Shown here piece after piece: positions 11,501-22,400 of a DNA stretch of 64,000 bases. How positions within the stretch are numbered: the stretch's first letter is position 1; each line of letters starts with the position of its first letter. The translations under genes and the position numbers were made by a program. Below the pieces are notes generated by a model. That model was not told where the DNA came from and searched no databases. It saw nothing but the letters and a program-made list of their open reading frames with translations. Origin of the DNA: Tanytarsus gracilentus (taxonomy: Eukaryota > Arthropoda > Insecta > Diptera > Chironomidae); the NCBI GenBank assembly GCA_038502055.1, contig JAXRKN010000037.1, positions 3,286,001-3,350,000 on the forward strand. The letters are read 5' to 3'.

Positions 11501-14500
11501 GTGTTGAGCATAGTAAGAGAGAGAGAGAGACATGAGAATAAATTATGCATTTTAATGCGAGTCGTTGTTAACAATAAACATCAAAAAGTTTGTTGTGTGT
11601 ATATATTTTGAAACTCACACAACACTGCGAGAGACATAATTGAAATAATAATTTTATTCTTCTCTCCTCTTTAACAAACATTATAGCATTATTAAATATT
11701 GTATTCATATATGAAAATAAATTTTTGAGAGAAATTCATTAACTGTACGTAAATTCACTTCATCAAATGATTTATGGAAGTAATAAAAACTTTGTAATTG
11801 TTGTTGAGTGTTTCTACATTTTCGGCTGAGACTTGTGCAGTTACTTGCTTAATTAAAAAATCTCAACAATTGGAAAATTTACCACAAAAGAGAGTCGAAT
11901 TGAAATTTAACATAAAAGAACTTTTGATGCTCATCATTTCTTCTGTTGAAATTGCGTAACTCTAAAGACGACCTTTCAAGGTATTTTTCATCCAATCTTT
12001 TGTACTTTATTCTCGTCTTCACGTCTATGAATGTACCGTATTCAATCCATTTTGATGGAATTTCTCATCTCTTTTCTTCTTTCCTTCGTCATCATCGACG
12101 AACACTTGTGCGAGCCGAAATATGTGGCGTTAAATTTAAAAATGATCATCTCATGCTGGTTTTATGTTTTTACGTTAAAGAAAATGAGAAATGAAAAATT
12201 AATGGTTAAAAAATTTTAAATCCTTTTTATATTTTTAAAATTATGAAATTTTTTTTATCAAAAATTGACAATCGTAACTTGAAAAAAAGAGGTCCATTAA
12301 AAATCAGAATAAAAAAGGGTTGAATAGTAAAATTCCAACATGAAGCTTTTCGGATGGAAGACATTGCGCACATAACGAATTAATTATCTCTCTCTAGCAT
12401 CATCAACTCTCGTGTGAAATTGAAAACACTCTTTACATACCGCATGATGACCATCATCATGCATCATCAATCGCATCGACAGGTTTTTTCAATCAACATT
12501 AATTATAGATCGTTATTTGCCACTCTCGATAGCTATCAAAAAAAAATGTGCATGAATCGTTATGCAATCTGAACTCACTTTAAAGCGAATCAATTTTTTA
12601 ATGGTGTGGGATTTTACTGAAAGGCATTAAGTCGATCTTAGCGGGAAATTTTAAATGAGATAAAAACCGCAAAAAATAAAATTCTTGGTGGATAGGTTTA
12701 AACATTAAAAACCCCGTAATGAATTATGAGCACCTCATTAATTCATTTCGGTATTCTTTAAGTGCAAGCGCATAATAATAAAAACAATGTCAAAAGAAAG
12801 TTTTGTGCTTTGAAGAAAACGTGAAATTGCAATTTCCTTTTTCGAAAAAAAAATTAAAATATAACATCTCGATTTTCTCTCTCATTGGACTATTGCGAGT
12901 TTTATTTCTTCTTGTTGTCAACTTTTAGATCAGCGAAAGATAAATAGAAAAACACTGAGTGCACGTAGAGCTCTAGTGAACGGTAACGATTGTATTACAT
13001 TTTTTTCGCTCATAGTTCCGCTTAATTGAAACTCTTGTTTCTACTGGCGCTGTTGCTAATGAACTCTCATGCCATGTGTGAATTACTTTTTCGACCACTC
13101 AACACCAAACACTTTTATCTCGCCTCTGGAAGTCAAAGTGCTTTAACTCAAAATCGCGATCATTACCCGAGCTGAGAAAAAATAACAAAAGAGAAAATTT
13201 CGTGTGAGATTATTTCAAAAATAAATGCCAAGTACAAAGCGATGACAAAATTGTATACGCTTAATTAGAGTTTTTTTTGCGAAAAAGGTAAACGATGTTT
13301 ATGTCTGTCGGAAGAGACGCGAAAAACATTTTGTTTGCAACTGTTGTATAATTCACTCTTTGCATGCGAATTATTTAAAGAATTTTATGGCACATTTTGT
13401 TTGCGACATAATAACAGATGACATTTATTGTTGACCATTTCATAAATGCTGAAATCATTGCGAAAAAAATGAAGAGTTAATCCTGAGCAAAACTCTTAAA
13501 CTCGCTTGCGTTAATATAAACAAGTGCTACAGATATGATCAACGGGGTTTACTAATAAATCCAGCAGAAAAAAAATTAAAGTGTACAAAAAACGGTGCGC
13601 GTTATGCAAACATTAAAAACATTGCTGGTGCGGAACAAATTTTTTAGTGTGATTTTAAATAGGAAAAATACATAGCTCTAGTTTTATATATTGAACTGTG
13701 TATCTATTGAAAATTTGCTGTTGAAATACAATTTAGATGTTTGGACACTTGTAAAATGTAACAAAATTTAACTAAGTAAAAGTTCCCAGCATAAATTTGA
13801 AAAGTTTTTTCCACATAATTAAATTTTAAGAAATTATTAAATAAGTTTTCATCCCTTGAACATTCCTCAATAAAAAATTGAACTGCTCCGTGTAAAAAAT
13901 TAGTTTCACAGTGAATTGAGGGCGCAAGATGTGTCTCAAATTTCAAAATTAAATAATACACAATTCAACTATTGGCTCAGTACATTAAAGTTGACAAATT
14001 ACATAGGAAAGTGAGCATAAATTACAATTGTCAAAATGAAGAATGTGATCGTGAAGAGAGAAGAAAATTAATGAGGCAACAATAAGTCGTAAATATTGAA
14101 ATGTAACTTAAGGAAAGAGTCACGATGACTTTCAACCATTCGCATGTTAATTCGAAAGTAATATTACTGACCCATTTTTTCTCCTCTCCATCATCACACA
14201 TGCGAGGCAATTTATAATTGAGAAGTGATCGAAATATTGATTGAGCAAGACTTCCACCAAATTATATCTGCATATTCATGGAGCTGTTGAAATGCCGGAT
14301 AATTGTTATTCCACACGTGCAATGCATTTTTAAGTATGCAAATCGGTTATGCCAAAACGGCTTGTTCTATTACACTCCATAATTATTTGTGTGTGAAATT
14401 ACCAGGTAGTCGATGAATTAATATCAAGATCATAAACTATTTTAACGCACATAATTTGTATGTCTGACGCTTTTTAGTGCAATTTATCTCGGAAACCCGA

Positions 14501-15199
14501 ACGAGAGAAAATAAAATGAATTAATCATTAGAAGAAATTGCTTCAAAGAGATTTATTAATGTTACGAGCTTTCGCTAAAGAGCGAACAAATCATTAATCA
14601 ATCAAAATCATAATGACACAGTAATGATTTGAAAGCCATCGTGCAATGCTGTACTAGCTTGCGCAATTTGAGTGCATGATCTTGAGTTACTGCCGTAAAC
14701 ACAATTTTTTTTGATGGACAGCACCAGCCAATAATAATGACGAGTTCAATTGATTAGTTAATGGCATGTGCACTCATGGATATTTGTTACGATCATGTTA
14801 TTAGTGATTTTTCAATAAGCGCCAGCAGGAAGGACAAACTCGAAAGGCAATTTATGACCATATTTGCACTCAATTACTTCCTTCTTCACTTTTCAATGGT
14901 AAGGACACGCACGTACGAGTAGTGAGAGATTCAGATCAATGAACCGGGAATAAGTTGTCATAGCTGCAAAGGTCGCGTGATCTGTCGGAAACGAGTTTGT
15001 TTTTTCTTTCGCACAAATTTGCATAAAATAACACTCGGCCGTTGACTCTTTGTTTTCTCTGTCTGCTCTCGAGCGAGAAAAATGAAAATTGTTACATGTT
15101 CTCGACGACACATTAGAATCATTGCGAGAGAGGCAATAAACAAACAAGCATTAACAAAAACGAAAGCGTAAATAATTTTTAATTTTTTAAAACAATACT

Positions 15200-15205
15200 T
15201 TTATT
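15200..15205 (-). terminator. Poly(A) signal of the CLIP protease gene
   Basis: TTTATT on the plus strand reads AATAAA on the minus strand, 24-29 nt beyond the stop codon at 15229. Confidence 0.6.
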
Positions 15206-15228
15206 TTGAAATAAAATTTATGACACTT

Positions 15229-17038
15229 TTATGGCTTAATATTGTCTAAAATCCACACGAGGTAATGGCGAATATCGGAGTAAATTCCTGGGTAAATTCG
15301 ATCCTTCCTCTCGCAGTCAACACCACCCACTACAACTCCATAAAGCATCACTCTTGAGTTTGAAGTTCCACCGAGGGTGTAGATCGGACCACCTAAAAAT
15401 TTATATTTTATAAATATATTTTTCACAAAATGCATATTTGTCGTTTCTGTGCAAATTGATTGATTGACTGATTCCTAAGAGGTGACACCTGAATTATATC
15501 AAAAACACACTTTTAAGTTTTAAATTTTGCAAATCGTAATCAAATCGAAATTTGCGTGAAACTTTATTTTTTATATAGTTTCTTACCACTATCTCCCGGA
15601 CATGTATCGGTTTTATTATGTCCTCCAGCACACAAATATTCTTCTTGAATAATAATGTTATCAGCTGCGTATCGATTTTTACATTCCGTTTGTTTGAGAT
15701 ATGGTACAACGGCTCTCATAAGAACATCTGAGCCATCTCGTGCTCCATTTCCAACACGTCCAAAACCTGCAATCTTTAAAAAAAATAAAACGTTTAAAAT
15801 TGTTTTGTAAAAATAAATTAACTACAAGACGGTACTATTAGTTTTTCAAAAATTCCCAACTTAAAATCGACCATCCGTACAGAACCCAGGCCATTTTCAA
15901 AAATTGCGATTTTAATACAGGACTTAAATTAGAACCAACCGTCATAGGGACCCGTGAATTTCTCATGTTAACCATCTCGATGTCGTTTGACATTGCAATC
16001 GGCAGACAGATTGTCTCGATATTGTCTTGATTTGTTAGTGCTGCTATTTTTAACTTTAAGAGCGCAAAATCATTTTTCTTTTGATTTTTATCAAAATTAG
16101 GATGTTTGATGCTTTTTTCAATGTCAACGTCTTGAACTGGATCGGCGCCTTGAAAAAATCTATGAATAAGTTTTTAAAAAGATAATAAATGTTTTACATA
16201 AACCCCATCCATCGCAGTCGGTATCAGTTGATATCGTATGCTCGCCAAGACGAACTTTTACTCTGGAGGAAGGAAATTATTTAATTGGAATTTATTAGGA
16301 AATACCCTACTTCACTTACAAATCTCGGTTGAGGCAGTGCGCTGCGCTGACTACAAATCTAGGTGTTATTAATGCTCCTCCACAACTCCAAGCCAATTTA
16401 TCAACTTCCAAACGAAGTTTGTAGCCGAGCAATGCCAACCATGGAATTTCATTGATCTCAGCTGAAAATTTTTCATAAATGAATTTAAAACTTTTTAACT
16501 CCATGATCGATGCATACCAACTTCACCGCCAACAATTCGATTGCTAACAGCTTGACCACACCGTTTTTCGTTCACTAAATTAATGTTTGGATGCGTTTTC
16601 AGTGCTTCATAATTAACAATCTGTTTCATGAGATCATTGACAGGGGGTGGTGGTGGTATAGCTGGAGCTACTGGTTTCACTGCATTATCTGGACAGCAGA
16701 GGGTCTAAAAAAGTCTAATTTAAAAAGATTCTGAAGATCACACATGACAAAAACTTACACCCCTAGGATTGGCACACACATAATTATTTATACTCATTGT
16801 GACTTCGGGTGGTGGTCTGCCCCCATACTGCTTGATAATATTTTGAAAGTGATCACAAAGATGGACACGCATACAAATAGATTTTTGACCATTCGGCAGA
16901 GTGCATTCTTCTAGAATATCATGTTTGTGCACAAAACAAGTTTAGGCACCAAAATAACAGTTAGAAAGCAATTTACTTACGTCCTTTTGTTAATATTACA
17001 TGCAAAAATAGCATGAAGGTAATTCCAATGAACATCAT
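15229..17038 (-). CDS. CLIP-domain trypsin-like serine protease (secreted zymogen)
   Basis: Eight minus-strand exons (16981..17038, 16759..16910, 16518..16704, 16320..16461, 16204..16262, 15940..16148, 15587..15773, 15229..15392) give 385 aa. Every junction keeps phase. The protein has an N-terminal signal peptide (MMFIGITFMLFLHVILTKG) and a CLIP domain with the expected cysteines (about 21-74, ending CC). A proline-rich linker and the activation site SNR|IVGG (Arg126) follow. The protease domain has His174 (AAHC), Asp226 (NDFALL) and Ser331 (CPGDSGGP), so the triad is intact. Asp325 at the S1 position predicts trypsin-like cleavage after Arg/Lys. CLIP proteases act in haemolymph cascades for Toll activation, melanisation or patterning; which one is not decidable here. 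A kappaB site and a kappaB-rich minisatellite lie upstream. Confidence 0.93.
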
Positions 17039-17124
17039 TAGCGTTGATAAGACTTTATTATTCTCTCGTCGATTGTAAATAAGAATAAAAATATGAACGT
17101 CTTGGTTCGATGAAGATTAAGCCA

Positions 17125-17131
17125 CAACTGA
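17125..17131 (-). promoter_or_regulatory. Arthropod initiator (TCAGTTG) of the CLIP protease gene
   Basis: The minus strand reads TCAGTTG, the arthropod Inr consensus TCAGTY. It would give a 5' UTR of about 90 nt before the ATG at 17038. No convincing TATA box was found at -30. The start site is inferred from the motif and its distance. Confidence 0.45.
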
Positions 17132-17220
17132 GCGACAAAATGTTCTCTTTTCAAAAAAAGAACTCGACAAGCCGGTTTTATTAAAAAAAAGAGACTCTTT
17201 TTCTCTTTTAGGTGCTTTAT

Positions 17221-17230
17221 GGGGATTCCT
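17221..17230. promoter_or_regulatory. kappaB (Rel) site, GGGGATTCCT, with a nearby GATA site
   Basis: GGGGATTCCT fits the insect Rel-protein consensus GGGRNWYYCC except at the last base, and lies about 92 bp upstream of the inferred initiator of the CLIP protease gene. A GATAA lies 40 bp further upstream (17270-17274). Closely placed kappaB and GATA sites are typical of dipteran immune-gene promoters. Function is inference. Confidence 0.5.
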
Positions 17231-17231
17231 A

Positions 17232-18483
17232 CAAGGTCATGCCTTACTCATCATCATTGTTTTAAAAATGATAATGAAATAATTCTTGTTTTATAAAATT
17301 TCCTCAGTGATTATACACTTTTAAAAACATAATCAGTGAACTTTGTCAAAAAAATAATATTATATAGATTAATGGAGAATTAATTAATACGATTAAAGTA
17401 AAATTTATATATAGATCATTGGTGCGACTTTTCTCATATGGCTTCATGTACCTCGTTGAACTCAAATTTCAACCAGGAATTCAAAAAGTCAAAAAATATT
17501 TTGAAAAGTTGAAAAAAATTTAAATTTTCAAAAAGTTCAAAAAATTGAAAAGTTTTAAAATGATGAAAAAATTCAATATGTTGATAATTTGAACAATTTC
17601 AAATGACACCACTTGAGCGGAGAGGAAGTCAAATTGAGATTCTACATGCGCCTCATCATCATATGAATTGCGTCACGAATAGAATTTATAAACAAGAAGA
17701 AAGCAATTCTATTCGAGAGAAAGAATGTTAAAGACATTATGAGAATATTATTATTGTGTGCTGTTGTGAGTGTGTGTGGAATGAAAGATAAACTAAATCA
17801 ACAAGCACACAATTCAATTTGCAACAATTAATTTTTCTCGGTTAAAAAGCGATGAGATAAATTATGCGCATAATTAGGAAAGCGCGTCATGTGAGTGTAA
17901 AAATCGATAAGAAGAAGAGATCGTTGATCATAAAGTTGTGACGCTATTAAAAGAGATTTACACAAGCCTCATTTCGAGGCGTTTATGTAGATGATTATTT
18001 AATTTATATCACAGCATAAATTGAATTGTTGATGAATCATGTACATTGTAAACTTTCTCACAGAAGCAACAGCAATGTTTACTCATTTCTCGATTGAATT
18101 ATTGCATTTTTCGCTTCGTTGAATTTCAGTTCTCTCTCTCGACAGTGGCAAAATCATTTTAAACTCGTTTTCATTCCTTGATAAGCAAGCAAACGAATGT
18201 AAAAGCGGAATCACAGATAGAGGAGAGAGAGAGTTGCCGAGGAATTAATTTGAATTCTCCTCAATTGACATTTTCTGAATATTTTAATCCACTGTCCTAT
18301 GTGTGGTGAAATGTTGCAGTCTGTTCGAATGTCAAATGGTAAAAAAATGTAATTTCCGTTTTCTCGTCAATCTTTTCAATTTTACAGCGATGTGAATATT
18401 GCATGAGTAATTTATTTTTAAAAACTCGATTCGAATATGGATCATTCATGCATCAGAATTTCTGGATTTTCTGCATTTCCCAT
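17232..18483. other. Upstream region between the CLIP protease promoter and the minisatellite
   Basis: There is no supported coding exon. A homopurine-like tract rich in GAAAAA/TTCAAAAA words occupies about 17457-17600. The rest is ordinary AT-rich sequence. Confidence 0.5.
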
Positions 18484-19419
18484 GAGTTGAGAATTTCCCA
18501 GGAGTTGGGAATTTCCCAGGTGTTGGGAATTTCCCAAGAGTTGGGAATTTCCCAGGAGTTGGGAATTTCCCAGGTGTTGGGAATTTCCCAGGAGTTGGGA
18601 ATTTCCCAGGTGTTGGGAATTTCCCAGGTGTTGAGAATTTCCCAAGTGTTGGGAATTTCCCAGGTGTTGAGAATTTCCCAAGAGTTGGGAATTTCCCAGG
18701 AGTTGGGAATTTCCCAGGTGTTGGGAATTTCCCAGGAGTTGGGAATTTCCCAGGAGTTGGGAATTTCCCAGGAGTTGGGAATTTCCCAGGAGTTGGGAAT
18801 TTCCCAGGTGTTGGGAATTTCCCAGGAGTTGGGAATTTCCCAGGTGTTGGGAATTTCCCAGGTGTTGAGAATTTCCCAGGAGTTGAGAATTTTCCAAGAG
18901 TTGAGAATTTCCGAGGAGTTGGGAATTTCCTAGGTGTTGGGAATTTCCCAGGTGTTGGGAATTTCCCAGGTGTTGGGAATTTCCCAGGTGTTGGGAATTT
19001 CCCAGGTGTTGGGAATTTCCCAGGAGTTGGGAATTTCCCAGGAGTTGGGAATTTCCCAGTTGTTGGGAATTTCCCAGGTGTTGGGAATTTCCCAGGTGTT
19101 GGGAATTTCCCAGGTTTTGGGAATTTTCCAGGAGTTGGGAATTTCCCAGGTGTTGGGAATTTCCCAGGAGTTGAGAATTTCCCAGGTGTTGGGAATTTCC
19201 CAGTTGTTGGGAATTTCCCAGTTGTTGGGAATTTCCCAGGAGTTGAGAATTTCCCAGGAGTTGAGAATTTCCCAGGAGTTGGAAATTTCCCAGTTGTTGG
19301 GAATTTCCCAGGTGTTGGGAACTTTCCAGGAGTTGGGAATTTCCCAGGTGTTGGGAATTTCCCAGGAGTTGAGAATTTCCCAGGTGTTGGGAATTTCCCA
19401 AGAGTTGGGAATTTCCCAG
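18484..19419. repeat. Minisatellite, 52 x 18 bp, each unit centred on a kappaB palindrome
   Basis: The array is exactly 936 bp, i.e. 52 units of 18 bp with no indel between units. The consensus is GTGTTGGGAATTTCCCAG, with GAG, TTG or GTT variants in the first three bases. Each unit contains the 13-bp palindrome TGGGAATTTCCCA. By hand count about 39 of 52 units hold a perfect GGGAATTTCC; most others change one G (GAGAATTTCC) or one C. Because 18 is a multiple of three and the consensus lacks stops, several frames stay open on both strands (hexapeptides ISQVLG, GKFPTP, LGNSQH). These are by-products of the repeat, not genes. The array lies about 1.35 kb upstream of the CLIP protease start site. 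Confidence 0.97.
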
Positions 19420-22400
19420 TAAAAATTAAACAGATTATCTGCAGAAATTCTAATGGATGGATCAAGTCTCCCCTCGATTATAAAAATAATTCAAACCGTT
19501 ATATTTTAAAATTCAAAAATTATTTTTTAAAAAATTTCTAAAGTAATTTTAGTAAAAGCGAGGAGGAAAAAACTCTTTTATGCTTGTACTGTTCAAAAAG
19601 TGATAATCCGATGCTTCGGATGTGGGTAATGAATGATAGATTTTGCTTCGCTCTTCTCAAATACATTTTTCAACTCTCCCCGCACATACAAAATAATCCC
19701 ACATTTATTGTTTGCAATTGAATGAATTGTCGATAACAGCGCATGAAGAACATATGAGCTTGAGATATATATCGACAATCTGAGGCTGATTGGAATGAAA
19801 AAGTATAAAATAAAAAAAGAACAATGGGAAATTGAGTATGAACGCCAAATCTCCTTGACTTTCAGTTTCATTTGTGATAAAAATCAATATTGTCGTTCAC
19901 CGCAAAAATCGTGATTAAAATTCAAGAGATGTTGCCATACTTTTGGATGTGTACATGACAATCAGATGGCTTTTTGTTGTTTTTGATGTTGGCGGGGGAA
20001 GAAAAAAGTTGTAAATCCCTCTGTTAAACCTCATCGCTCTCATTTTATGCTGGTCAATAAAAATCGATAAATAAAATTGAATTCTAAGAATAGAAAATTA
20101 GTTTTTTTGCCAGGCAGCTCAACATCCCTCGCTCTTAAACTCTATAGACATTTCATAGAAGTGAGTCATTTAGTTTGACACCGCAGCATGCATTCAAATG
20201 GCAAATTCTATTTTCCGTACGTGAGCAATATAAAGCACACACGAGCGACAATGAAAGAGGGAGAAAGTGAAATGAACTACATTTTTATGCTGCATGTAGA
20301 ACATTTTAGACATTGCATAGTTTCATTTATTTCTTCATTTCCTCATACGTGGGCGAGAGAGAGCATTGTTGAAAAATGCATTAAGCGCGGCTTTCAACAA
20401 ATATGTGTGCCGATATTTAAGTCACTCTCACGACGTTCTACATGAATATTTATAAACTTTTACTCTCGCTTCTTGTTGAATATTGATTTTGGATTTAACA
20501 AATGAAAGCAACCTTTAACGTCGCCTACGGGCCTTTCACGACGACGAAACATGATGATGATGATGATGTTATGAAGCGGGGAGGTGAAAAGTAAAATATT
20601 TGTTTGAGCGAGCGAGAAAAATTCTTAAGCAAAGAAACAATTTCGCATAAATTACCTTCAAGAATTTTTTTTATTATTGAGGTGCTGAGCTATGCGCAAA
20701 TGATATTTTGCATGCTTGAGGAAGTAAAAACAATTGAGATGATGAGAAAATTTCATAAACACAAATTCATTAGCAAGAAATTATTAAGTGTCGAAGAATT
20801 TTTAAAATGTTTGTTGTCAAAACAGAAAGCTGACACTAAATTATGAAGTGTAAAGCGAAAGCAATGGTAAAAGTGCACGTGGCTCAGAGCAGGAAATAAA
20901 GTAGAATCTCGCCTGTTCCGCATAATGTCTTTATCGCCTCAAAACAATAAATATAAAGCACCGCAGCGACCATTCTTCTTCTTTCTTGTGCTCGTTCTTC
21001 GCTTAAATGCTTATGGCAACATAATTATTCACGCAAATCTCGAGATGATTTAGTGCGAACAGAGTGTTGGAAAGTGGAACTTTTTTTTAGAGGGGAGTGA
21101 AAAAAGTTTTCTGCACGCTTCTAATCACTGTTTTTTCAAGGTTGTTTGCTGGATTCGTTATGACACACGAGTTTCCATTGGCGCTTAATGATTGACATCG
21201 ATACCGCAAAAAACCTGACATTGAATTGACGGCGAAGTGTATCGCTTTCAATAGCAACGCATTTAATGACTTTTTGCAGAGTTGACGATAGCACCGCAAT
21301 TGATTAACTAAAGATTGTCGTGTCTAAAAGTTGTTCAATGTCTTTTTTTCAAGGGTGAAATATTTAATTTCTTTGTAACGATTCGATCATAATTGAATTA
21401 AAAGTAAATTGATTTTAATATATAAAAGTTCCATCCGCTAATTTACTCACACAAATTGTGACGCCATGCATTTCCTCAAAGAGTGAAGTGATTTTAATCT
21501 AATTAACTTTAGTTTCACTTCTCTCGACATATAATAACGACATAATAAAGTTAACATGTTCTTAGCGACACTTTCTTTTGATTAATTAACAACATCCAGC
21601 GGCAATCAATTATTTTACCGCTTATCAGTAGTGATAAATCTGATTTGAAAATGGAAAGTGAAATGGAAACCCACTGCAGCAGCACATTTAACAATTAAAT
21701 TGTTTCCGAAACCCATCCATGGAATTAGGTGGGATGTAGCTGCTTGCCTTTCATTTCCATTAATATGCCTCGGGTCAGTGATGATCTGCTTAAATTGCGA
21801 AAAAGAAAACTTTTTGCAATCATAATATTCGCTGAGGCCTCTTATCGTTTATCCGGCTTTAAAACTTCGTTGAGTTCTTCGCAGCCGTGCTTTAGGATTA
21901 AGATTGACCCAAAAAGAAATTGAGAAGATTTTTTTAAAAACAGTCATTTTCCACTCATTCGCCACCATCGTGACAGTTTTATTTTCATATATGATTTTTG
22001 ATGATGCTTCAACACGCGATGAAATTTCAGCACATATAAAAATTTCGGTGACAAACAAATTAAGCTTTCATTTGGGTGTTTTAAGCACAATTGAATTCTC
22101 AAAATCGTAAACTGAAATCAAAAATCTTTCCACGCACATAAAAGTCAAAGTTCATTATTTTTCAGCGGGCTCACGAAAAAAATTAATTTGCGGTAATGAA
22201 TTCATTAAAAATTACAAATAACTTTCGTTTTCAGTCTCGCATGCTTTAAAAATGACGTTCAGCCCATGTAATTATGTTCATGTATTTATGTAACAGAAGT
22301 AAAGTTGTGACTTTGTGCTCTTCGTCGTGTACCCACCGCTGAGAAATGAGAGAAAAGGGAAAACAATTGTTTTAGATTCACGACTAATGAAGGCGCACTA

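Larger units (their letters stand above)
6308..15228. other. Long non-coding stretch (putative first intron), apart from the hAT relic
   Basis: Apart from the transposon relic at 7720-8493, I see no supported coding exon, RNA gene or tandem array here. The open frames are short, AT-biased and unlike known domains. Two runs (11140-11270 and 12160-12300) are particularly A/T-rich. If the 5' UTR exon at 6307 belongs to the quick-to-court-like gene, this is the left part of its first intron. Confidence 0.5.

Noticed and set aside
15838..15939. Continuation of protease exon 6 past 15940 into a read-through frame
   Set aside because: The read-through loses the AGFG motif, whereas splicing from 15940 to 15773 restores MTIAGFG, expected in this fold.
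18484..19419. CRISPR-like array
   Set aside because: The units are contiguous with no unique spacers, and the genome is eukaryotic.
18403..19465. Long open frames on both strands through the 18-bp repeat (repetitive ISQVLG, GKFPTP and LGNSQH proteins)
   Set aside because: An 18-bp stop-free repeat automatically keeps frames open. There is no splice, promoter or non-repeat domain support, and several frames on both strands are equally open.
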